Below are positions 41,673-50,982 of a DNA stretch of 64,000 nucleotides, piece after piece; the stretch's first letter is position 1; each line of letters opens with the position of its first letter. Made by a program: the position numbers and the translations under genes. The notes beneath the pieces were generated by a model that saw nothing but the letters and a program-made list of their open reading frames with translations, had not been told where the DNA came from and ran no database searches. Origin of the DNA: Leptotrichia hongkongensis (GTDB taxonomy: Bacteria > Fusobacteriota > Fusobacteriia > Fusobacteriales > Leptotrichiaceae); assembly GCF_007990635.1 (NCBI RefSeq), contig NZ_AP019846.1:1984001-2048000 (forward strand), in the 5' to 3' direction.

Positions 41673-43143
41673 TATTTTTCCTCCACTTTTTTTATTGTAT
41701 TTTCAATAATTTTAATAATGTAGCTATTATTTAGCCAAAAACTCTGTTTTGTCATTTTATCTCCATTTGGTAATTCATCAGCATCTTTGCAATTTCCATT
41801 TCCATATTCTCTGCCATTAATAACATATTTTGACTTTCTTGCATGTGGTCTCAAATGAAAAATTTTAGTTTCACTTTTTTTGGGTAAGTCGTTCCTTACT
41901 ATTATTTTCCCATCTTTTTGTTTTTCTATTTTAAAATTTACACCTTTTTTAAATTTATTCCTGTATAAATTCCACTCCATCATTCCAACAGTTTCCAGTT
42001 CATCTATTGGCATATTCCAAAACTTAGCTCCTGTAAGTTGATATTCATCTGTCTCATTTTTTTTAAACACAACAAATAAAAATTTCTTTTCTGAAAAAAA
42101 ATTATAAATTTCTGAATTTTCAAAATTCTCATTTACAAATTTTTTTATTTTTATTGCTGGAAATGACATGCTTTCTTTCGTGCGATTATTCTTTTCAACT
42201 CTTATTGTTTTAATCTCTATATTTGCCTTTTCAAATTCCTCAGCATTTTCACTCTTTACTCCTAACATTCTGTAAATCAAGATACTATTTACATGTTTCG
42301 GTTTATTTTCTATATTATATTTTTTACATAATTCTTCTATTGTTAAGCCTGTATTTTCATATATCTTTTTCAAAACTACATCTTCAAAATGTTCAGCTTC
42401 GTCTTCTTTAACAATAGAGTCATAAGTTGATATATTTCCAACAATATAAGTGTTTAAAACATAAGACATATATGACTGTTTCAAAGAGAAAGCTCTTCTT
42501 TTTGCAGGAATCTTTCCATAATATTGCTTTCGCAAACTTTTTTTTGCTGTACTTCCTTTAGTGCAGGCACCCAAATAATTAGTATCTCCTTCAGACAATT
42601 TATGAGCATTTCCAGAAATTATTTTATCAACTATTATTTGATAGTCTTTTTTATTATTTCTAAATCTTTTTTACAGCTTTCTCCCAAAATTGAAAATAAT
42701 TTAACAAAATCAATGCTGTAATCCAATTTATCTTTATTTTTATCATGAAAATACAGTATTAATAAAATTAATTGTAATTTTTCTAAGACATGAGATTTTT
42801 CAAAATCAGTTTCTATCGGATTATCATTAGGAATCATACCTATTACAAGTCTTTCTTTTGCCTTCAATTCTCCATTTTTATTTTTTATATATGGGGTCAC
42901 TTTCAATTCTGTATTAGCCTTTAGAAAATCTGGATTAGGATTGCTGTTAGGTTTATAATAAAAATAATACTCCTCTATTAAGTTTCCCAGTTTACCTTTA
43001 TTTTTATTTTTATTAAACGTTTTTTCTAATTCCAATTCATTGTCTTTAAAATATTCTCTTAATATATCATAAAAGGTTTTCCCTATCAATTTTTTTGCAT
43101 AATTTTCAATATCTTGCGGGTCTGTTTCATCGTATGGCAACAT
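41672..43143 (-). pseudogene. Sau3AI/MutH-family restriction endonuclease, split by one frameshift
   Basis: Two frames make one Sau3AI-like nuclease. The first (from 43143, MLPYDETDPQ, AGGAG ribosome site; the TTG at 43158 is inside that site) ends DLEIIKKTIK. The second starts MSEGDTNYLGACTKGS. One extra A in the A6 run at 42647-42652 (minus strand) joins them as EIIKKDYQII...GNAHKLSEGDTNYLGACTKG, giving about 490 residues, close to Sau3AI. Both MutH-like halves are visible (LEKTF..GKLGNLIEEYYF, PDFLKANTELKVTPY.KNKNGELKAKERLVI in the catalytic N-terminal part; RAFSLKQSYM, FPAIKIKKF and HLRPHARKSKY, MTKQSFWLN in the C-terminal part). In frame the slip site is exactly A_AAA_AAG. It precedes its methyltransferase. 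Confidence 0.85.
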
Positions 43144-43211
43144 ATTTTCTCCTATCAAAATTCAAATCATTCTGCATTTTTTCATATCAATTGTTCTTTC
43201 AGATATTAAAT

Positions 43212-43874
43212 TTATAACTGCTTTATTTTTTTATATTCCAAAATCTCGTCAAAATCCCCAAACTCAAAAAATTCAATTCCATTTTCTTCACAAAACTTAA
43301 CCGCCCTAGTCCCTTTTCTCACAAAAGCAAAATCAGCCACTTCCAATGCCTTGTAATCAGACGGACCATCGCCTACGAAATAAGTTGTGTAGCCCTGTTT
43401 TTTATAATTTTCTACAGCTTCCTTCTTGTCAACGCCGTAATAGCCTTCCTTGTCCAAAAATGGATTTTCCACAGTAATTTGGTTTTTATCAGTTCCACTA
43501 AATTTTAAATCATTTGATATAACTTCGCTATCTGGCAAGTTTATACCATATTTTGAAAGTGTTCCCTGTACGTTTAGCCTTGTACCTGCACTAACAATTT
43601 TAAATTCTGCTCCGCTTTTTACAAAATCTATAAAAGTTTCATCAATTGTCACATTTTCCTGTAAAGTCTGGATATACTGCTCTTTTGTGATATTTAGAGA
43701 GCCTAGTCCATATTTTATAAACTCTCTTATAGAATATTCTCCAGCTCTGTATCTTTTTCGCAGTTCCTGTTTAAATTCAGGCTGATGTGTTTCAAGCAAA
43801 ACATCTGTCGAATCTTTTTTACTGATTGTTATATCAAAATCTATTAAAAAGATTGATTTTTTATTATTTCCCAA
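43212..43874 (-). CDS. HAD-superfamily phosphatase (MtnX-like)
   Basis: A 220-residue HAD-IB type phosphatase. Motif I is FLIDFDITISKKDST with nucleophile and acid aspartates (about residues 10-24), motif II the IVSAGTRLNV serine region (about 93), and motif IV YFVGDGPSDYKALEVADFAFVRKG (about 165-188). The length and the DFDxT pattern resemble MtnX, 2-hydroxy-3-keto-5-methylthiopentenyl-1-phosphate phosphatase of the methionine salvage pathway, and phosphoserine phosphatase relatives. No other methionine-salvage gene is near, so the substrate is open. It is followed by the R-M genes and preceded by the RluB-like gene on the same strand. Confidence 0.85.
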   Translation of the reverse strand: MGNNKKSIFLIDFDITISKKDSTDVLLETHQPEFKQELRKRYRAGEYSIREFIKYGLGSLNITKEQYIQTLQENVTIDETFIDFVKSGAEFKIVSAGTRLNVQGTLSKYGINLPDSEVISNDLKFSGTDKNQITVENPFLDKEGYYGVDKKEAVENYKKQGYTTYFVGDGPSDYKALEVADFAFVRKGTRAVKFCEENGIEFFEFGDFDEILEYKKIKQL

Positions 43875-43896
43875 TTTTTTCCTCCTGCCAGAAAAT

Positions 43897-44583
43897 TTAT
43901 AAACTTTTTAGATATTTAATTTCATCTTCATTCAAAGCACGATATTCTCCCACTTGCAAATTACCAAGCGTAAGTTCTCCCACTTTAATACGTTTTAATG
44001 AATTAACATTATATCCCAATGTTTCCAGCATTTTTCTTATCTGCCTGTTTCTTCCTTCAAAAATTGCAATTCTAAGTTCCTTTTTGTCAATTTTCTTAAC
44101 TTTTGCTGGTGCAGTCCTTTTCCCGTCAATTACAACTCCATGCTGCAGTGCCTCAATATCCTTGTCTTCAATTTCACGGCTAACTTTCGCAATGTAGCTT
44201 TTATACAATTTTTTTCGTGGATGCATTACATGATTGTAAACTTCTCCATCATTACTGATTATAATTAACCCTTCTGTCATAAAGTCTAATCTTCCATAAG
44301 TAAAAAGTCTGGCACGTGATTTTATAAAATCTACTGCAAGTCTACGCCCAAACTTGTCTTCATTTGAGCAAATCACTCTTTTTGGCTTATTTAAAATGTA
44401 ATATTCATATCTTGTATTAAGTTTTACTCTTTCTCCATCAATTTTAACCACATCTTCAGGCTTCACATCCATTCCGATAATCGCCTCGTGCTTATTTACT
44501 GTAACTCTTCCTTCGTTTATCAGTTCATCAGCCTTCCTACGTGAACAAAATCCCGTTTCAGCTATAAATTTATTTAATCTCAT
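43897..44583 (-). CDS. rluB: rRNA pseudouridine synthase, RluB/RsuA family
   Basis: A 228-residue enzyme with an N-terminal S4 RNA-binding domain (MRLNKFIAETGFCSRRKADELINEGRVTVN, residues 1-30) and a catalytic domain with the family motif GRLDFMTEGLIIISNDG (about 96-112; the aspartate is the nucleophile) and EGRNRQIRKMLETLGY near the C-terminus. Such enzymes convert a uridine in 23S (RluB) or 16S (RsuA) rRNA to pseudouridine. It follows scpB by 20 bases, the common scpB-rluB arrangement, which favours RluB. The exact target is inferred. Confidence 0.9.
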   Translation of the reverse strand: MRLNKFIAETGFCSRRKADELINEGRVTVNKHEAIIGMDVKPEDVVKIDGERVKLNTRYEYYILNKPKRVICSNEDKFGRRLAVDFIKSRARLFTYGRLDFMTEGLIIISNDGEVYNHVMHPRKKLYKSYIAKVSREIEDKDIEALQHGVVIDGKRTAPAKVKKIDKKELRIAIFEGRNRQIRKMLETLGYNVNSLKRIKVGELTLGNLQVGEYRALNEDEIKYLKSL

Positions 44584-44603
44584 TTTATTTACCTCTTTAT
44601 TTT

Positions 44604-45284
44604 CTACTCTTTTATTTTTTCAATTTCTTCTTTCGCTTTTAGTTCCGAATCTTCTTCTGAATTTAATTTTTCTCCCTCTTTTGAGTCTTCATTTTCTGCC
44701 TTCTCATCTTCTTTGTAAAGCATCTCAATTTTTTGAAACTGCTCACTTCCTGGTAATTCTTGCTTCCCACGAATATTCAGATAATTATAAAAATCATCTG
44801 TTACTTCGTACAAATTCGGTGTTCCAGCCGTTTTTTTCCGTCCAGAAATATAAATTAGTTTTCTTTCCAATAGATTTGACATAGTCTTATCCACACCAAC
44901 ACTTCTAATCTGCTCTATTTCTGCTTTAGTTATAGGCCCTTTATATGCGATGATTGCTAATGTTTCCATTGCTGAACGAGATAATTTCTTTAATTTCATT
45001 TCTGGATTAAAAAATCGTTTTACATCAGAGCCAAAAAGTGGATTTGATACAAGATATACGATTCCATTTTCAATTTTTACATTTATTCCTGTATCTTTCC
45101 GTTTTTCCTTTAAATTACGCAATATTTCCTCTATCTCAAAATATTCCATTCCATAAAACTGTGCTAACTCTTTTATAGTAATCATTTCTTTTGACAAAAA
45201 AATAATTGCCTCAATTTTTTCTTCAATATCATTAATTTTATTTTTTATAGTTTCTTCTATATCTTTATTTTCAAAATTTTCCAT
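44604..45284 (-). CDS. scpB: Segregation and condensation protein B
   Basis: A 226-residue subunit of the SMC-ScpAB condensin-like complex for chromosome segregation. Two winged-helix domains are visible: IEEKIEAIIFLSKEMITIKELAQFYGM and SRSAMETLAIIAYKGPITKAEIEQIRSVGVDKTMSNLLERKLIY (about 98-142), with the terminal GRKKTAGTPNLYEVTDDFY. A long acidic tail of about 55 residues after 175, rich in glutamate, serine and lysine, is extra to the usual family length. scpA is not adjacent, which is unusual. Confidence 0.93.
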   Translation of the reverse strand: MENFENKDIEETIKNKINDIEEKIEAIIFLSKEMITIKELAQFYGMEYFEIEEILRNLKEKRKDTGINVKIENGIVYLVSNPLFGSDVKRFFNPEMKLKKLSRSAMETLAIIAYKGPITKAEIEQIRSVGVDKTMSNLLERKLIYISGRKKTAGTPNLYEVTDDFYNYLNIRGKQELPGSEQFQKIEMLYKEDEKAENEDSKEGEKLNSEEDSELKAKEEIEKIKE

Positions 45285-45342
45285 ATTCTACCATTTTATC
45301 TTTTTATTTGTTTTTAAGTTAATAATTCAATATTGGATTAAT

Positions 45343-45381
45343 AGGGGAATTCTCTTTTTTGTTTCTCCAGAAAATTCCCCT
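45343..45381. other. Hairpin between mreB and scpB
   Basis: A perfect 9-bp inverted repeat AGGGGAATT/AATTCCCCT with a 21-base loop. No T-run follows on either strand, so it is not a standard terminator; it may process or attenuate the mreB message. Confidence 0.5.
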
Positions 45382-45398
45382 AATTCTATATTATTAAA

Positions 45399-46445
45399 TT
45401 AATATTCATGCATCGGTGAAATAATAACATTTTTATACTTTTTAAAATCTGTCAATACTTCTGCAATTCCTGTTACTACAGCATGAATTGAATCTTCTCC
45501 CACCGTTACTTTCAATGATAATTCCTCTTCGATTCTCTCTTTCAAGATTCTTATGCCTGCTCCACCACCAGATAAGAAAATTCCTGTTTCATAAATATCT
45601 GCCGCTACTTCAGGTTCGATTTCCTCAATCGTAAGCCTTACTTCGTCAATAATAGCATCAATATGTTTTCTAATTGCCCCATCAATTTGAGATGCTTTTA
45701 TTTTCATGCTTTTTGGCAATCCAACTCCTAATTCCCGTCCTCTAATTTCATATTCAAAATTAGGATCTTCTTGACTTATTGTATTCACTTTTAGTTCTTC
45801 TGCTGTTCTTTCTCCAATCAACAAATTAAATTCATCTTTTACAAATTCCATAATATCTTCATTTAAGTGGTCTCCAGCAATTTTAACTGATTTTGATAAC
45901 GCTGCTCCACCTGATACAATAAACGCAATTTCTGTAGTTCCTCCACCTATATCAACAATCAAATGCCCTTTTGGCTCAAACAAGTCAATTCCTACACCAA
46001 TTGCAGCCGCTATTGGTTCTTCAATCAAGTAAACCTCTTTGGCTCCTGCATCTTTTACAACTTCTATTACAGCTCTTCTTTCAACTTGTGTAACTCCGCT
46101 CGGAACACAAATTATAACTCTCGAACTTTGAAATTTATCTTTTTTGATTCTATGTAAAAATTCTTCAAGCATTCTTTCAGTAATTTCATAATTTGAAATT
46201 ACTCCATTTTTTAATGGACGAATAATTTCAGTATGTTTAGCTGTTCTTCCAATAATTTCTTTTGCTTTTTCCCCGATATGTTCCAATTCTTCCGTTTTTT
46301 TATTAACTGCTACATAAGTAGGCTCATCTACTTGAATTCCTTCTCCTTTTACATATACAACTGTATTCGCTGTTCCCAAATCAATAGCTATATCACGTGT
46401 ACCTCTTGGCGTTATATTTGTCTTAAATAAGTCAAAAAATTTCAT
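45399..46445 (-). CDS. mreB: Rod shape-determining protein MreB
   Basis: A 348-residue actin homologue that guides lateral wall synthesis. It carries the actin-fold nucleotide motifs IAIDLGTANTVVYVKG (phosphate 1, about 19-34), VDIGGGTTEIAFI (phosphate 2, about 164-176), ICVPSGVTQVERRAV and the adenosine-binding IFLSGGGAGIRIL (about 292). A short N-terminal helix MKFFDLFK is the probable membrane anchor. It is the downstream gene of ftsK. A second paralogue is at 62959-63990, with about half the residues shared by eye; this one, adjacent to ftsK and scpB, looks the more canonical. Confidence 0.95.
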   Translation of the reverse strand: MKFFDLFKTNITPRGTRDIAIDLGTANTVVYVKGEGIQVDEPTYVAVNKKTEELEHIGEKAKEIIGRTAKHTEIIRPLKNGVISNYEITERMLEEFLHRIKKDKFQSSRVIICVPSGVTQVERRAVIEVVKDAGAKEVYLIEEPIAAAIGVGIDLFEPKGHLIVDIGGGTTEIAFIVSGGAALSKSVKIAGDHLNEDIMEFVKDEFNLLIGERTAEELKVNTISQEDPNFEYEIRGRELGVGLPKSMKIKASQIDGAIRKHIDAIIDEVRLTIEEIEPEVAADIYETGIFLSGGGAGIRILKERIEEELSLKVTVGEDSIHAVVTGIAEVLTDFKKYKNVIISPMHEY

Positions 46446-46675
46446 TTATTCTATCTCCTTTATTTTTTGTTTTTTATTGTATAATAATTTAATTTCAATA
46501 TTTCATAGTACAACCTTTTTAAAAGTTACAGTCACTTCACTTAAATTTGAGCATATATTGTAAAAATTATTATATTTTATTCTTATAAGGTATTTTACCA
46601 TTTTTTTGAATATACTCAAGCAACTTTAAGAATGATTTGCTATAAATATTATTTAATATTGCAAAATTTATTTTT

Positions 46676-49314
46676 TTAATTTATTTCATCAATATTATCA
46701 GTTATTATTTGATCATCATAGCTTACAACCCCATGCTCTTTTAACTGCTCATAAATTCTTGAAGCTCTATTAAACCCTACTTTTAATTTACGCTGTAGTA
46801 ATGAAATAGAAACTTTATTTTCTTGTTTTATAATATTTACTGCATTTTCAAAAAATGGATCAATGTCAATTGTTTCTTCTTGAATTTCCTCTAAGATTTC
46901 ATTTCTATATTTTACTTTTTTAGAAGATTTTAGCGTATCTGTTAAATTTTTAACTTCTTCATCTGAAATATATGCTCCCTGAATTCTTTCCAGCTTTGAA
47001 GAACCATTTGCAAGTAGCAGCATATCTCCCTGACCTAATAACTTTTCTGCTCCAGCTGTATCAAGTATTGTTCTTGAATCAATCTGCGATCTTAGTGCGA
47101 AAGAAATTCTGCTTGGTAAGTTTGCCTTTATCATTCCAGTTATAACATCTGTTGATGGACGCTGTGTTGCTACAACTAAATGGATTCCAACTGCTCTTGC
47201 CTTCTGTGCAATTCTTGCAATTGACTCCTCAACACTTCCAGAGGCTACCATCATAAGATCTGCCAGCTCATCAATTATTATAACAATATAAGGCATTTTT
47301 TCTACAAAACTTAATCCATTGTAAGTTTTTATATTTCTTACACCATTTTCCATAAGCTGCTTGTATCTATTTTCCATTTCATTAACTGCCCATCTCAATG
47401 CTATTGCAGCTTGTTGCGGATCTATAATTACTGGAACAAGTAAATGCGGAATATCATTATACGGCATAAGCTCTACCATTTTAGGATCAACCATTATAAA
47501 TTTTACTTCATTTTCAGATTTTTTAGAAATCAATGTTGAAATTAATGTATTTACAGCAACAGATTTTCCTGAACCTGTCTGTCCCGCAATCAGTAAGTGA
47601 GGCATTTTAGCAATATCTATAAATTTATCTCTTCCAACAATATCTTTTCCTAAAATTACCCTTAATTCCCCTTTATCGAGTTCTTTATTTTTTATGATGT
47701 TTGAAAAATGAACTGGCTCCTTAATTTTATTAGGAGTCTCAATTCCAATGGTATTTTTTCCTGGAATTGGCGCTTCTATACGAATACTTTCAGCTGCCAA
47801 ATTCATTGCAATATCATCTGAAAGACCAGTAACTTTGCTCACTTTTATACCTTTTGGAATGACTATTTCATATCTTGTAATAGTTGGACCGTATTCATAA
47901 TTTACAACTTTGGCCTCAACTCCAAACTCTTTTAGCACATTTTCAAGGTGTCTTACATTTTCTCTTATGCTTTTTTCAATTTCCTGTTTTCTTTTAAGAT
48001 CCATTGGTTTTGACTTAAAAATTTCTTCAATAGATTTTTTTACCACATCATCATAGCCTTGATTATTATCAAACATTGCATTAACTTTTTTTAATTCATC
48101 TTCCAGTTCCTTTTCCTTCACTTCTTTATTTTCAAATGCTTCCAGTTTTGGAAATTGCTGAAAATTCGGATCTATGTTTTCAGAATTGTATCTTTTAGAT
48201 ATTTCCTCTCTTCTTAAAGGTGTTACTATCTCTAATTTAGGTCCTCTTTTATCAACTTCTTTCTCAACCTGACTATCGTTTTCTTTTTTATTTTCAGTTT
48301 CAACTGATACTTCTTCTTTTGAGTCGGATAAGCTATCTGAAGTTTCCTTTTCAGAGTCTAATTCCTCTTCTCCCTCTTTAATTTCAGGCTTTTCTGAAAC
48401 TTCTTCTTGCTTTATACCTTCTGTTGGTTCTGTAATTTTTTTCAACTCATTTTCTTTTATTTTGTCTGTTGACTCATTTTCATTCTTTTTCAAATTTTCA
48501 GAATTTTTATATTTTTCTTTCTCTTCAAAAATTTCAATCCATTCTTTTTCTTTTTCGGCTAATTCTTCTTTTGAATAAACTTCTGTTTTCTGTAAAAAGT
48601 TATCCTTTGGCTTTTTCGCAATTTCAAAACTTAATTTTTCTCTTCTAGATTCTACAATTTTGGCTTTTAACATTTCCCTTTGGTAACGCTTATAGTCTGT
48701 TTTTTTCAAATTTTCTGCATATTTTTTTGCAGCTAATTTTCTTTTTTCTCTTTATAGTCATCACTTTTGTAATATTTTATTATCTCTTTAAAAACTTCAT
48801 ATCCAAGTTCAATCAAGTCCTTAATTAACCATATTCCAAAAATTATTACTAAAATTATCAAAACTATAAACATCCCTTGAGAATATAACACTTTATAAAA
48901 CGGCATTGAAAGCAATGCTCCAAGAATCCCACCACTTTCACGGCTAAATCCTATTTCTAAAAGTTGTCTTCCTGCCTCAGTAAAATTATCTGCCAAAGGT
49001 TTTCCCTTAACAACTGAACTCCTTACTAAAACCATTCCCCAGCTTAGAAATAATCCAATAAGAGCTGCAATTTTCCCCTGTGTTATATCAATACCAATTT
49101 TTTCATAAAAAAATAAAATTATTCCATACAAAATAGCCATTACAGCTATAAACCATGTCATTTTTCCAAAAAATAATGTAATACCGCTCAATATAAGAGA
49201 AAAAATATTCTCTCCAGCATTATCACTAAGCATACTTGATTTATTCCCTAATAGCAATACTAATATAAGCCCCGCAGCAAACCAAATTGCACCTTCGATT
49301 TTTCTTTTATTCAT
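46676..49314 (-). pseudogene. ftsK: DNA translocase FtsK, split by one frameshift
   Basis: Two frames that form one gene. The first (49314-48733, MNKRKIEGAIWFAAG..) holds four TM helices; the second (48709-46676) holds the linker and motor. One added A at the A6 run 48742-48747 (minus strand) continues DDYKEKKRKLAAKKYAENLKKTDYKRYQ into the motor, for about 879 residues in all. Motor motifs: Walker A AGQTGSGKSVAVN, Walker B VIIIDELADLMM, and the C-terminal DNA-reading gamma domain (SISLLQRKLKVGFNRASRIYEQLKEHGVV). FtsK anchors at the septum and pumps the terminus for dimer resolution. Because the protein is usually needed, a sequencing error or slippage is likelier than gene loss. Confidence 0.85.
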
Positions 49315-49757
49315 CTTACATCCTTTCTAAAAAATTTCTATCTACTAAATTGTTAATTTTAAATTCTACCAGATTTAACCAAAATTAAATTGGATGTGTA
49401 AAACAATCCCTACTTTGAAATGGATTTATAATAATATCATACATTATACTATATTTTTTCAATTTTGTCATTTTTTTATTATGTAATTCTTCTAATTTTC
49501 TTTATTTTTATAACGAAATTTGGTTTGATTTTAGTTATTAAAGACTGTAAAGTAAAAAAATAATAAGTTATTTGCCAAGCTATAGCTTTTTTTACAACTA
49601 AAAAACATAGTTTAGCCATAGATACAATATTTTCAGCAATAAGCAATCCAACAAAATAAATAAAAAAACCCTCATCTACTTTTAATATACGTATGTTATA
49701 CTTATACAAAAGATAGGAATTTTTAAAAAATAATAAATTAGAATTATGGAGGTAAAT
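49315..49757. other. Intergenic region between divergent ftsK and SIMPL genes
   Basis: About 440 bases holding the promoters of both divergent genes. A reading frame of 76 codons (49479-49709, minus) lacks a ribosome site and recognisable similarity, so I do not call it a gene. Nothing else is supported. Confidence 0.5.
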
Positions 49758-50885
49758 ATGAAAAAGATAGCAATTGCACTTTTTTCGCTTATGAGTATTC
49801 TTTCGTTTGGGGCGAATGAGAATATTGTGAGAAAAATTAGTGTTACTGGAAACGCAGAAAGAGAAGTTATGCCAGATTTAGCAAAGATTAATTTTAAGGT
49901 TGAGGTTAAAGGAAATAGCTTAAATCAGCCAACAAGTGATGTAAATAAGAAAGTTGAGAAATTTAAAAATGAATTGAGAGCTAGAAAAATATCACTTGAA
50001 AATCTGGAAACAAAGGCATTTTATAATAGGAAGGGCACAGAATACGATGATGAAGATATTTTGGATGTAAAAACTGTTCCAAATAAAACTGTCAAAAATA
50101 CTGATAAAAAGCCTACTTCTTATGACGTAAATATGTCAATGCTGGTAAAAAATACTGATTTTAATAAGATTTCAGCATTGATTGACTTGGAAGATGGAAA
50201 CAATTTACAAAGTATTCAGAAAAATTTTGACGAAAATACATTTGCATTTAATATAAATGAAAATGGAACGACAGTTGACCAGGCTTTAAATAAAGTATTT
50301 AATAAACTTAATACTTCAAGAAGAAAACTGATTTCAGCTGGAATCCCTGAAAGTGATATTATTTTGAGCGATTATCAAATAAAAGAAAATTATACAGAAA
50401 ATAAAGGTACAAAAAAAGATATTTACTATGTTATAGATGAATTCGTGCTTACGACAAAAAATATAAAGGAACTTAATACAATAATTTCAATTGCTGATGA
50501 TAATGGAATAAATATAAACGGCTCAATTAACTTTGACTTGTCAGACAAAGACAGAATTGAGTCAGAAATGTACAAAGATGCCTATAATCAGACAAAACAG
50601 AAGGCAGAAAGCATTTTGCGTTCCAGTAAAATGAAATTAGGAACACCGATTATTGTAAGTGAAGATGTGGAATTTCAGCAAAAAATGATTGACAGAATTG
50701 ATCAGGCCTGGGAAGTAAAGTATGAAGCGGCGGCAGCACCGATGGCAGAATATTCAAATGCTAAACTCTCAGCTTATTCAGGGACAACATCTTTACGAAA
50801 GGATAGCAGAAGCTCAAGAGTTGACTATACTCCAAAACCATTAAAACTTGTGCAAAATATATCAGTTATGTATGAAATGAAATAA
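49758..50885 (+). CDS. SIMPL-domain (DUF541) secreted protein, first paralogue
   Basis: A 375-residue secreted or periplasmic protein. A cleavable signal sequence (MKKIAIALFSLMSILSFGAN) precedes a SIMPL/DUF541 domain: ISVTGNAEREVMPDLAKINFKVEVKGNSL is the typical start, with the ending YEMK. The open frame starts four codons earlier but those codons carry the GGAGGT ribosome site; ATG 49758 is used. Family members (for example E. coli YggE) are linked to stress, but the molecular function is unknown. The next gene is a tandem paralogue. Confidence 0.85.
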   Translation: MKKIAIALFSLMSILSFGANENIVRKISVTGNAEREVMPDLAKINFKVEVKGNSLNQPTSDVNKKVEKFKNELRARKISLENLETKAFYNRKGTEYDDEDILDVKTVPNKTVKNTDKKPTSYDVNMSMLVKNTDFNKISALIDLEDGNNLQSIQKNFDENTFAFNINENGTTVDQALNKVFNKLNTSRRKLISAGIPESDIILSDYQIKENYTENKGTKKDIYYVIDEFVLTTKNIKELNTIISIADDNGININGSINFDLSDKDRIESEMYKDAYNQTKQKAESILRSSKMKLGTPIIVSEDVEFQQKMIDRIDQAWEVKYEAAAAPMAEYSNAKLSAYSGTTSLRKDSRSSRVDYTPKPLKLVQNISVMYEMK

Positions 50886-50982
50886 CAAAAATAGTATAAC
50901 TTTATATTTAGATAATTATAAATACACTAAAGGTGACATCTTAATTTTTAGAGAAAATTAAATTTTAGAAAGGAATTTTAAA

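Noticed and set aside
49479-49709. 76-codon reading frame on the minus strand between ftsK and the SIMPL gene
   Set aside because: No ribosome site, no recognisable family, and it overlaps the likely promoter region of the plus-strand gene. AT-rich DNA gives such frames by chance.
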